From contig NZ_CP123620.1 of NCBI RefSeq assembly GCF_029873215.1, positions 2,542,001-2,606,000 on the forward strand: a stretch of 64,000 nt of DNA, in the 5' to 3' direction. The DNA comes from Nocardioides sp. BP30 (lineage in GTDB: Bacteria; Actinomycetota; Actinomycetes; Propionibacteriales; Nocardioidaceae). The notes beneath the pieces are model-generated. The model saw only the letters and a program-made list of their open reading frames with translations, did no database searches and was not told where the DNA came from. The position numbers and the translations under genes were made by a program. Shown here piece by piece: positions 15,914-23,908 of this stretch; the stretch's first letter is position 1; every line of letters begins with the position of its first letter.

Positions 15914-17821
15914 ATGGTGGCCCCCACCCGGATCGTGTTCATCCTCCCGCTCGCCGTTCTGTGTGCCGTCGTCGGCCTCCCGGCCCCGGCGGCACTCGCC
16001 GACGGCCTCGCGCCGGAACCCGACGCGGCCGCGCCCAATCCGGCGGCGCAGTGGACGCCGCCGCCCGAGCCGGCGCTGGTGCCCGTCCCCGCCACGACCT
16101 GCCCGGCACATCCCGCCGCAGGTACGGCGACCTGCCTGACCGAGGTGCACGGACACGTCGGCGACGCGACTGCCGCCGACGCCGGTCGCTCCGACGCGAT
16201 CGGCTCCACGGGAACAGCGCAGACGCCGCTGCCCGACACCGCCGTCCCGCAGGCGGTGACGAAGACCGGGAGCTACACGCCCGCCGACCTTGCCAGCCTC
16301 TACCGCATCCCGGCGAACGTCACCAGCGGCGCGACGATCGGCATCGTCGACGTCGGCAGCGACCCGAACACCCAGGCACAGCTGAGCTACTACCGCTCCT
16401 ACTTCGGCCTGCCGGCCTGTACGGCGGCCAGCGGCTGCTTCCGCGAGGTCGGGCAGAGCGGCAGCACCAAGCTGCCCGCCACCGACGCAGGATGGGTCGA
16501 CGAGATCGCGATGGACACCCAGGCGGTCTCCGCCGTCTGCCCGAGCTGCCACATCCTGCTCGTCGACGCCTCCAGCGCGGACAGCGCCGACCTGGGTACG
16601 GCGGCGAAGACCGCCGTACGACTCGGGGCGACGTACCTGTCGCTGTCCTACGGCTCGCCGGACAGCAGCTTCGATGCGACGCTCAACCTGAGCTACTACA
16701 ACAGCGTCGGGGTCACCTATGTCGCGGCCAGCGGGGACAGCGGGTACGCCGGTGGCACGATCTTCCCCTCGTCGGCCACCAACGTCGTCGCGGCCGGCGG
16801 CACGAGCGCCCGCCTGGTCGCCGGTACCTGGCGGCAGAGCGCCTGGTCCGACGCCGGCTCGGGCTGCGCGACGGCGGGCGTGCTCGGTGTGGTCACCCAG
16901 CTGGTCCAATCGATCCTCAGCGGCTCGGCCTGCCCGCGAGGCAGGGCGGTGACCGACGTGTCGGCGCTCGCCGACCCGAACACGGGGCTGCTGTTCTACC
17001 GAGGCGGGACGTGGTGGAGCGGTGGCGGCACGTCGCTGGCGGCTCCGATCGTCGCGTCGCTCTATGCCCTGGCGGGCAACCACACCGCGCCCCTGTCGGT
17101 CTACAGCAACGTCACCGACCGGCCGGGCTCGTTCGTCGACGTGACGTCCGGCCAGACCGGGAGCTGCGGCACGGTGCTGTGCCAGGCCGCCACCGGCTGG
17201 GACGGGCCCACCGGGGTCGGGACGCCGGCCGGTCTGGCGGGCCTCCAGGCCACGGGTGCCACACCCCTGCCGCTGGCCGCGCCGACGACGGCGAGCGGGC
17301 TCAGCCGGAGCGGTGCCGGCTATCCGGCGACGCTGAACTACCGACTCGTCGATGCGACGACCGGTGCCCCGGTCGCCGGCGCCACAGCGCTGGTGGAGGC
17401 CGACACCGGCAGCGGCTTCATCCTGCTCGCCACCCGGAGCACCGGTCCCGACGGCACGCTGAGCTACAGCGCGCGGCCGCACGGCCCGACGTCCTACCGG
17501 GTCGTCTACGGCGGGGACACGGCGCACGGCGCCAGCACCTCGCCGACGGTCCGGGTGTCCTCCTTCGCCGTCCACCTCACCGCGCGGGCGGCGGGCCGGC
17601 GGCTGCGCGCGAGCGCCACAGCGCCGTGGCGGGCCGCAGCGACGCAGGTGCCGCTGGTCGTCGCGCGCCGCACGGCCGGCGGCTGGCACACCGTCGCACA
17701 CGCTCGGACCAACGCCCACGGAAAGGCGACGATCCGGGTGCACCGACCGGGTGTCTACCGGGTCAGCTTCGGCGGTGGCAGCTGGCGTGCGGGGCACACC
17801 GGGTCGATCCGCTTGCGCTGA
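15914..17821 (+). CDS. Secreted S53 (sedolisin/kumamolisin-like) serine-carboxyl peptidase with C-terminal Ig-like module
   Basis: 635 residues from the ATG at 15914, which begins a signal peptide (hydrophobic residues 8-28, cleavage near AALA-DG). The catalytic region has the S53 triad: Glu197 and Asp201 in DEIAMDTQ, the oxyanion Asp275 in SGDSG and the nucleophile Ser374 in SGGGTSLAAP. These are acid-active peptidases. The family usually has a propeptide domain of about 150-200 residues; here only about 85 Pro/Ala-rich residues separate the signal peptide and the catalytic domain. A C-terminal Ig-like/bacterial adhesion-type module (from about 460) ends in a basic strand repeat. The 274 bp upstream (15640-15913) contain no other supported feature. 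Confidence 0.87.
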   Translation: MVAPTRIVFILPLAVLCAVVGLPAPAALADGLAPEPDAAAPNPAAQWTPPPEPALVPVPATTCPAHPAAGTATCLTEVHGHVGDATAADAGRSDAIGSTGTAQTPLPDTAVPQAVTKTGSYTPADLASLYRIPANVTSGATIGIVDVGSDPNTQAQLSYYRSYFGLPACTAASGCFREVGQSGSTKLPATDAGWVDEIAMDTQAVSAVCPSCHILLVDASSADSADLGTAAKTAVRLGATYLSLSYGSPDSSFDATLNLSYYNSVGVTYVAASGDSGYAGGTIFPSSATNVVAAGGTSARLVAGTWRQSAWSDAGSGCATAGVLGVVTQLVQSILSGSACPRGRAVTDVSALADPNTGLLFYRGGTWWSGGGTSLAAPIVASLYALAGNHTAPLSVYSNVTDRPGSFVDVTSGQTGSCGTVLCQAATGWDGPTGVGTPAGLAGLQATGATPLPLAAPTTASGLSRSGAGYPATLNYRLVDATTGAPVAGATALVEADTGSGFILLATRSTGPDGTLSYSARPHGPTSYRVVYGGDTAHGASTSPTVRVSSFAVHLTARAAGRRLRASATAPWRAAATQVPLVVARRTAGGWHTVAHARTNAHGKATIRVHRPGVYRVSFGGGSWRAGHTGSIRLR

Positions 17822-17884
17822 GGTCTGCGCTGAGGTCACACGACCGCGACGCGGTTCCGTGCGTGCGCTCGGTCGCAGGGGCGG

Positions 17885-18724
17885 TCAGGCGAGCCGGGTG
17901 AGCTGCACGTCCACGAACATGTTGGAGGTGCCGGCACCGGTGTAGATGCCGCTGAGCGGACGGACGTCGACGTAGTCGCGGCCGGTGGCGACGGTGACGT
18001 GCCGCTCGCCGGGTGTGGTGTCGTTCGTCGGGTCGAAGGCCTGCCAGCCCTGGTCCCACCATTCGATCCAGGCGTGCGACTCGCCGTGCACCACCTCCCC
18101 GACCGCCGCATCCACCCGCGGCAGGAGGTAGCCCGACACGTAGCGGCACGGTACGCCGACGCTGCGCAGCGCGCCCGCCACCAGGTGGGCCATGTCCTGG
18201 CAGACGCCGCTGCGCTGGTCCCACGCCGTGCTCGCCTCGGCGAGCACGTCGGTCGACCCCGGCAGATACTCGACCTCGGCATGGATGAGGCGACACACCT
18301 CCCGGGCCACCTCACCCGGGGCGGCACCCGCGTCCACCAGCGCGTGCACCGGCGCGAGCAGGTCGGCCGGGGGTCTGACCCGGTCGGAGACGGTGAGGAA
18401 CTCGACCAGATCGTCGACGAGCCGGCCCGATCGAACCTCGTCCCACGAGGCGTGGGCGACCGGCTCGGGGCGGGACGCGGTGCGCACGGTGGAGGTCGCC
18501 GTGACCGTCAGCGCCCGGTGCGGATCGAGCACCTCGAAGGCGGTCACCGCCGTACCCCAGTAGTCGCGGTAGCTGTGCGCCCACGGCTGCGGCGTGACGT
18601 CGACGCGCGAGTGACCCACCGTCTGGGTGCTGTCGGTCTGCGGCGTCATCCGGGCCTCGTTGTACGACGCTCGCACGAGGCCGTCGTACTCGAAGCCGGT
18701 CACGTGCACGATCCTCAGGTCCAT
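17885..18724 (-). CDS. Transglutaminase-like cysteine protease-fold protein
   Basis: 279 residues. An N-terminal beta domain typical of bacterial transglutaminase-like proteins (residues 1-110: RIVHVTGFEYDG..., NEARMTPQ) is followed by the papain-like core with Cys175 in RSGVCQDMAH, His217 in GESHAWIEW and Asp231 in FDPTND, so the triad is intact. It is the third gene of the ATP-grasp/alpha-E/transglutaminase operon, starting 10 bp after alpha-E ends. This trio recurs in many bacteria and is suspected to modify or hydrolyse peptides; the substrate is unknown. Confidence 0.92.
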   Translation of the reverse strand: MDLRIVHVTGFEYDGLVRASYNEARMTPQTDSTQTVGHSRVDVTPQPWAHSYRDYWGTAVTAFEVLDPHRALTVTATSTVRTASRPEPVAHASWDEVRSGRLVDDLVEFLTVSDRVRPPADLLAPVHALVDAGAAPGEVAREVCRLIHAEVEYLPGSTDVLAEASTAWDQRSGVCQDMAHLVAGALRSVGVPCRYVSGYLLPRVDAAVGEVVHGESHAWIEWWDQGWQAFDPTNDTTPGERHVTVATGRDYVDVRPLSGIYTGAGTSNMFVDVQLTRLA

Positions 18725-18734
18725 CGCATGCTTC

Positions 18735-19655
18735 CTATCGGGTCCCTTGCCAGGCGAGCGCCTCCGAGCCGGAGAAGAACCGACGGGTGATCGCGTCGGT
18801 CACCGTCGCGCAGGCACGCTGGAAGTGGTCCATCGCCGCGGGCAGGTCGGCGACGAGCTCCTCGATCGGCCGGTACTCCAGCTCGGCCCGGGTGCGACCC
18901 AGCAGGCGGTGGGCGTCGTTCTCCACGCCGGTGCGCGAGGCCGACTCCAGGCTGGCCAGGCAGCGCTCGGCCCGCGTGATGGCGAAGACCACCGAGCCGG
19001 GGAAGAGCCGGTCCAGGAGGAGGAACTCCACCACCTCCAGCTCGGTCTCCAGGCCTCGTCGCGACCGGAGGAAGGCCTCGTGCGCCCCGCAGGCCCGCAG
19101 GGCGGTGGTCCAGGCGTGGCCGGGGGAGAGCGCGGCACTGGCGAGCAGCCGTGCCGTCATGTCCGCCCGCTCCAAGGAGCGCCCCAGCATGAGGAACTGC
19201 CAGCCCTCGTCGCGCGACATCGTGGTCTCCGCGGTGCCGTTGATCAGGGCGGTCTGGTCGCGCACCCAGCGCAGACCGCGGGTGGGGCCCATCGCCCGGA
19301 ACGCACCCGAGGGGATCGCCCGGTAGGTGGTGTTGATCGCCACCCACAGTGGCTCGGAGAGGGTCTCGCGAGCGCGCCGTGCACTCTCGCGGGCAGCCTG
19401 CAGGCTGGCGGCGATGGACTCCGGCGAGGTGCGGTCGTAGGCGAGCAGGTCCAGGAGCCGGCGCGCGTCCAGGACGCCGTCCTTGGGCGGCTCGGCTCCC
19501 ATGATGGACAGCACCGCCCGGCACGTGGCCGGCACGACGACGGCAGGGTCCTCCAGCATCAGCTGGGTCTGCACGTCGAGGATCCGGGCCGTGTCGTCGG
19601 CCCGCTCGACGTACCGGCCGATCCAGAACAGGGACTCGGCGATCCGGCTCAGCAT
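18735..19655 (-). CDS. Alpha-E domain-containing protein
   Basis: 306 residues, all-helical, starting MLSRIAESLFWIGRYVERAD, the typical alpha-E opening. It continues with TYRAIPSGAFRAMG and MLGRSLERADMTARLL. Alpha-E proteins occur between a circularly permuted ATP-grasp protein and a transglutaminase, or fused to the ATP-grasp protein; no activity has been established. It overlaps the ATP-grasp gene by 7 bp, indicating coupled translation. Confidence 0.92.
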   Translation of the reverse strand: MLSRIAESLFWIGRYVERADDTARILDVQTQLMLEDPAVVVPATCRAVLSIMGAEPPKDGVLDARRLLDLLAYDRTSPESIAASLQAARESARRARETLSEPLWVAINTTYRAIPSGAFRAMGPTRGLRWVRDQTALINGTAETTMSRDEGWQFLMLGRSLERADMTARLLASAALSPGHAWTTALRACGAHEAFLRSRRGLETELEVVEFLLLDRLFPGSVVFAITRAERCLASLESASRTGVENDAHRLLGRTRAELEYRPIEELVADLPAAMDHFQRACATVTDAITRRFFSGSEALAWQGTR

Positions 19656-21241
19656 GCCGCCTCCCTGCCGCTCGCGGCCCGAGCCTGCTGCTGCTGCTCC
19701 TCCTGCGCGGTGAGGTCGCGCAGGGCCGGCCCGGTGACCTGCGGGGAGGCTGCGATCGGAGCCGGCGCGGGCGGTGGTGGCGCGGACTCCGGCGTGACCG
19801 CGTCGGGCCCGGCGAGGACCCAGGTGTCCTTCGAACCGCCGCCGCGCGAGGAGTTCACGATGAGCTCGCCCTCCGGCAGCGCCACGCGGGTCAGACCGCC
19901 GGGCAGCACCCAGACCCGGTCACCGTCGTTGATGGCGAACGGTCGCAGGTCGACGTGGCGCGGTCGCATCGCCCCGTCGGCGTACGTCGGGACCGTGGAC
20001 AGCTGCACGACCGGCTGGGCGATCCAGGCGCGCGGCCGGTCGAGCACCGCCTGCCGGAGCCGGTCGAGCTCGGCGGCGGAGGCGGCCGGACCGATCACGA
20101 TGCCCTTGCCGCCGGAGCCGTCGACCGGCTTGAGCACCAGCTCGGAGAGGCGGTCGAGCACCTCGACGCGGGCTTCGGGATCCGCCAGCCGCCAGGTGTC
20201 CACGTTGGGCAGCACCGGCTCCTCGGCGAGGTAGTAGCGGATCAGGTCCGGCACGTAGGTGTAGAGCAGCTTGTCGTCGGCGATGCCGTTGCCGATGGCG
20301 TTGGCGAGCGTCACGTTGCCGGCGCGAGCCGCGTTGACCAGCCCCGGGCAGCCGAGCATGGAGTCGGCACGGAACTGCACCGGATCCAAGAACTCGTCGT
20401 CGACCCGCCGGTAGATCACGTGCACGGGCTCGAGCCCGCGGGTGGTGCGCATCATCACCCGCCCGCGGCGGCATTCGAGGTCGCGGCCCTCGACCAGCTC
20501 CACACCCATCGTGCGGGCCAGCAGGGCATGCTCGAAGTAGGCGCCGTTGAACACCCCCGGGGTCAGCACGACCACGGTGGGGTCGGACACCCCGGCGGGA
20601 GCGGCGGCCCGCAACGCGGCCAGGAGCCGCTGCGGGTAGTCGGCCACCTGCCGGATGCGGTGCTCGGACATCGCCTCGGGCAGGGCCGCGCCGATCGCCC
20701 GCCGGTTGGTCATGACGTAGGACACCCCCGAGGGCACCCGGACGTTGTCCTCCAGCACCCGGAACCGTCCGTCCGCGTCCCGGATGAGGTCCACGCCGGC
20801 GACGTGGCAGCGCACGCCGTTGGCCGGGAGGATGCTGGCCGCCTCGCGGTGGAAGGCGCCGGAGGAGACGATGGTGGTCCGCGGGACCACCCCGTCGGCG
20901 AAGACGCGGCCGGCGTCGTACGCGTCGGCGAGGAACGCCTCGAGGGCGCGCACCCGCTGCTGGACGCCTGCATCGATGGTCGACCAGACGTCGTGGGTGA
21001 TGACCCTGGGCACGATGTCGATCGGGAAGGCGCGCTCCTCACCGCCGATGTCGAAGGTGACGCCCTGATCCAGGTAGGAGGTGGCCAGCGCGTCGATCCG
21101 GGCCCGGAGATCGACCCCGTCGAGCGAGTCCAGCGACTTGCGCAGGGCCTCGTACTCCGGCCGCACCGGGCCGTCCGAGTCGTGCATCTCGTCGTACGCG
21201 CTGCCAGCGGCTGTCGTGATCCACTCCACCCCCGGTTCCAT
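19649..21241 (-). CDS. Circularly permuted type 2 ATP-grasp protein
   Basis: 530 residues. Family features include YLDQGVTFDIGGEERAFPID, a DGRFRVLEDNVRVPSGVSY segment (ATP/metal site), VYVPDLIRYYLAEEP-type helices, KPVDGSGGKGIVIGP (glycine-rich ATP-grasp loop) and the HVDLRPFAINDG strand. The C-terminal 60 residues are a Pro/Gln-rich low-complexity extension (PPPPAPAPIA, EEQQQQARA) not needed for the fold. Circularly permuted ATP-grasp enzymes are predicted peptide-bond or amide ligases. It is the first gene of the three-gene operon. Confidence 0.92.
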   Translation of the reverse strand: MEPGVEWITTAAGSAYDEMHDSDGPVRPEYEALRKSLDSLDGVDLRARIDALATSYLDQGVTFDIGGEERAFPIDIVPRVITHDVWSTIDAGVQQRVRALEAFLADAYDAGRVFADGVVPRTTIVSSGAFHREAASILPANGVRCHVAGVDLIRDADGRFRVLEDNVRVPSGVSYVMTNRRAIGAALPEAMSEHRIRQVADYPQRLLAALRAAAPAGVSDPTVVVLTPGVFNGAYFEHALLARTMGVELVEGRDLECRRGRVMMRTTRGLEPVHVIYRRVDDEFLDPVQFRADSMLGCPGLVNAARAGNVTLANAIGNGIADDKLLYTYVPDLIRYYLAEEPVLPNVDTWRLADPEARVEVLDRLSELVLKPVDGSGGKGIVIGPAASAAELDRLRQAVLDRPRAWIAQPVVQLSTVPTYADGAMRPRHVDLRPFAINDGDRVWVLPGGLTRVALPEGELIVNSSRGGGSKDTWVLAGPDAVTPESAPPPPAPAPIAASPQVTGPALRDLTAQEEQQQQARAASGREAAC

Positions 21242-21301
21242 GGCGCGACGTTAGGACGGGCGTGTCACGCGCAGGTTTCGCCGTGGTGAAGGATCACGTG
21301 C

Positions 21302-21326
21302 ACGAGCCGGCCACTGGCCGGCTCGT
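21302..21326 (-). terminator. Perfect 11-bp hairpin after the DUF4234 gene
   Basis: Arms acgagccggcc (21302-21312) and its exact complement (21316-21326) with a 3-base loop. It touches the DUF4234 stop codon and lies between that gene and the ATP-grasp operon, so it probably separates two transcription units on the same strand. Confidence 0.75.
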
Positions 21327-21742
21327 CAGGCGGCGCCCTGCGAGCGCCAGTAGGCGTTGAGTGCGCCGTTGGTCTTGATGAACCAGACCAGCGGTCCGAC
21401 GATGATCAGGGCGCCCGGGAAGTACCACAGCCCGGTCAGAGCCGAGACCGGTCGAGCGCGGCCGGTGCGCTCGTAGAGACCGCCCACCTCGCCCGAGGTC
21501 AGGTAGGGCATCACGAAGCTGATGAAGAAGGCCAGCACGAGGGCCAGCGGACCGCCCATCCCGTGGTTGGTGTGCCGCTTCATCTCCTCGTGCACGGAGT
21601 AGAACCAGACCAGCGGGTAGATGCCGAGCGTGACGACCGTGAGCAGGATGCACAGGCCGGTCGAGCGGACCTTGCCGGGAGGGCCGTCGACAGGCGCATA
21701 GCCGCGCACGGGCGGCTGCGGGGAAGGGGGTTGATCGGACAT
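21326..21742 (-). CDS. DUF4234 membrane protein
   Basis: 138 residues. A Pro-rich cytosolic start (MSDQPPSPQPPVRGY) precedes the DUF4234 core: CILLTVVTLGIYPLVWFYS (one helix), a polar loop with HEEMKRHTNHG, LALVLAFFISFVMPYLTSGE (second helix), and a third helix around GALIIVGPLVWF with the tail KTNGALNAYWRSQGA. The role is unknown; family members sit in the inner membrane of many Gram-positives. A gaggcgcc ribosome-binding site precedes the ATG. Confidence 0.85.
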   Translation of the reverse strand: MSDQPPSPQPPVRGYAPVDGPPGKVRSTGLCILLTVVTLGIYPLVWFYSVHEEMKRHTNHGMGGPLALVLAFFISFVMPYLTSGEVGGLYERTGRARPVSALTGLWYFPGALIIVGPLVWFIKTNGALNAYWRSQGAA

Positions 21743-21800
21743 GGCGCCTCCTCGGGTGGCCCCGAGGCTACTCGGTCCAGGGACGTGCCAGGCAGCGTTA

Positions 21801-21813
21801 ACGTGCCTGTAAC
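21801..21813 (+). promoter_or_regulatory. Candidate GlnR-type site upstream of the ammonium transporter
   Basis: The bases fit the AC-n9-AC core of GlnR sites (AC at 21801-21802, AC at 21812-21813), followed at 21831 by gaaac. It is about 47 bp before the amt start, where nitrogen control would be expected. The motif is short and degenerate, so this is only suggestive. Confidence 0.3.
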
Positions 21814-21859
21814 AGTCGGTGTCGAAGGTTGAAACATCGGGCTTGGAGCCTCGACGACC

Positions 21860-23191
21860 GTGTCTCCTCTCGTCTCGACCGTCGTCGACCCCGGTGACAC
21901 CGCGTGGCTGCTCGGCGCCGCCGCTCTGGTGTTGCTGATGGTGCCCGGCCTGGCGCTGTTCTACGGCGGCATGGTCCGGTCCAAGAGCGTGCTCAACATG
22001 ATGATGATGACGTTCTCGGCGCTCGGTGTGATCACGCTGGTGTGGGTGGTGGTCGGCTACTCGCTCGCCTTCGGCGACGACGCCGGCGGCGGTCTGGTCG
22101 GCGACCCGTTCCAGTACATCGGGCTGCAGTCGCTGGTCAGCGGCCGGACCAGCTGGCTGCACGTGCCGGTCATCCTGTTCGCCTGCTTCCAGGGGCTGTT
22201 CGCGGTGATCACCGGAGGTCTGGTCGCCGGGGCGATCGCCGATCGGGCGCGCTTCGGCGCCTGGGTGGTGTTCATCGGCCTGTGGACTGTGCTGGTCTAT
22301 GCGCCGGTGGCCCACTGGGTGTTCGACGGCTCGCGTGCCGGCCACACCGGCGGCTGGCTGGTCGACAAGGTGCACCTCATCGACTTCGCCGGCGGTACCG
22401 CCGTGGAGATCTGCTCGGGGGCGTCCGGGCTGGCGCTCGCACTCGTCCTGGGGCGCCGGGTCGGCTTCGGCAACGACGCGATGCGTCCGCACAACCTCAC
22501 CCTGGTGATGCTCGGCGCCGGGTTGCTCTGGGTCGGCTGGTTCGGATTCAACGCCGGCTCCGCGCTGCGTGCGGACCAGGGCGCGGCGGTGGTCTTCGCC
22601 GCCACGCTCGTCGCCGGCGCGGCCGGCGCCGGTGGCTGGCTCGCGGTGGAGCGGGTCCGCGACGGGCACGCCACCTCGCTGGGCGCCGCCTCGGGCATGG
22701 TCGCCGGCCTGGTCGCGATCACGCCGAGCTGCGGCTCGGTCACGCCGTTGGGCGCGATCGTGGTGGGCGTGGTCGCCGGCGCCGTCTGCGCGGGTGCGAT
22801 CGCGCTGAAGTACCGCTTCCGGTACGACGACTCGCTCGACGTCGTCGGCGTGCACCTGGTCGGCGGCATCGTCGGGACGGTGCTGATCGGCCTCCTGGCG
22901 AGCTCGGTGGCACCGACCGGCGTCGACGGTCTCCTGTACGGCGGGGGAGCGACCCAGCTGGGGCGCCAGAGCCTCGGTGCACTGGTGGTGCTGGTCTACG
23001 CCTTCGCCGTCTCGGGCCTGCTGGGCCTGGCGGTCGATCGGGCGATGGGCTTCCGGATCGACCCCGAGCACGAGGTAGCCGGGATCGACCTGATCGTGCA
23101 CGCGGAGTCGGCGTACGACCTGCATGTGGGGACGGGGGCGCGGCAGGGCAGCATCTTCGGGCACGCCGGCCACGGGGAACATCGCGGCTAG
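21860..23191 (+). CDS. amt: Ammonium transporter (Amt family) with a Glu in place of the first pore His
   Basis: 443 residues, GTG start, eleven hydrophobic helices as in Amt proteins. Recognisable segments: LALFYGGMVRSKSVLNMMMM (32-51), ITGGLVAGAIADRARFGAWV, IDFAGGTAVEICSGASG (174-190), HNLTLVMLGAGLLWVGWFGFNAGSA and DVVGVHLVGGIVG (His332). In Escherichia coli AmtB the pore holds the twin histidines 168 and 318; here the aligned first position is Glu183 (codon 22406-22408) while the second His is kept. No glnK follows; the next gene is a DUF2231 protein. Probably nitrogen-regulated (see 21801). Confidence 0.93.
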   Translation: MSPLVSTVVDPGDTAWLLGAAALVLLMVPGLALFYGGMVRSKSVLNMMMMTFSALGVITLVWVVVGYSLAFGDDAGGGLVGDPFQYIGLQSLVSGRTSWLHVPVILFACFQGLFAVITGGLVAGAIADRARFGAWVVFIGLWTVLVYAPVAHWVFDGSRAGHTGGWLVDKVHLIDFAGGTAVEICSGASGLALALVLGRRVGFGNDAMRPHNLTLVMLGAGLLWVGWFGFNAGSALRADQGAAVVFAATLVAGAAGAGGWLAVERVRDGHATSLGAASGMVAGLVAITPSCGSVTPLGAIVVGVVAGAVCAGAIALKYRFRYDDSLDVVGVHLVGGIVGTVLIGLLASSVAPTGVDGLLYGGGATQLGRQSLGALVVLVYAFAVSGLLGLAVDRAMGFRIDPEHEVAGIDLIVHAESAYDLHVGTGARQGSIFGHAGHGEHRG

Positions 23192-23260
23192 GCGCCGACG
23201 CGACACGGCGCCTGGGAGCCCTGGCGCTTCGGAGTCGGGTCGCGCGGGCACCGGCGACCC

Positions 23261-23803
23261 ATGAGCACTCCCGAGAACGCGCCCCGCAGTCCGCTGATCG
23301 ACCTCGCCCGCACGCTGGAGGAGGACACCGCGTTCGACGACGCGGTCGACCTGGTGGGCAGGTACGCCGAGGTCCTCGCCGGCCGCCCCGGCCTGCTCGG
23401 TGCCCTGCGCGGGGACTGGTTCGGTCATCACCTGCACCCGACCCTGACCGACTTCCCGCTCGGCGCGTGGATGTCGGCGACGCTGCTCGACCTCGTCGGG
23501 CCCGAGGGGAGTGAGGAGGCGGCAACCCGGCTGGTGGGGCTGGGCGTCCTCGGCGCACTCCCGACCGCGCTGAGCGGGCTGGCCGACTGGCACGCGCTCG
23601 CAGAGCGCCGCGACCGGCGGGTGGGCGTGGTGCACGCGGCCGGCAACGCCGCCGCGCTGGCGGCGTACTCCTGCTCGTGGATCGCCCGTCGTCGCGGCCG
23701 CCACCGCCTGGGAGCGGCGCTCGGCCTGATCGGCGCTGGCCTGTCGGGCGGCGCCGGCTACCTCGGCGGCCACCTGGCCGAGCACGGCACCTTCGAGGCC
23801 TAG
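23261..23803 (+). CDS. DUF2231 membrane protein
   Basis: 180 residues. After a short acidic N-terminus it shows the DUF2231 pattern FGHHLHPTLTDFPLGAWMSA (His-rich, residues 54-73), then LGALPTALSGLADWHALAE and HAAGNAAALAAYSCSWIARR with a third helix near the end (GAALGLIGAGLSGGAGYLGG). The paired histidines could bind a metal or haem, but no function is known. It is a single gene between amt and the JetABC operon. Confidence 0.87.
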   Translation: MSTPENAPRSPLIDLARTLEEDTAFDDAVDLVGRYAEVLAGRPGLLGALRGDWFGHHLHPTLTDFPLGAWMSATLLDLVGPEGSEEAATRLVGLGVLGALPTALSGLADWHALAERRDRRVGVVHAAGNAAALAAYSCSWIARRRGRHRLGAALGLIGAGLSGGAGYLGGHLAEHGTFEA

Positions 23804-23908
23804 CACCGAGCGGCCCCGATCCGTCTGGTCGCCTCGCTGCCGCGATTGTCGGCCGCCTCTGGAATGCTGTCCCTCCGCCACCGGGGACGAGACAGCGAGG
23901 GAGGGGCC

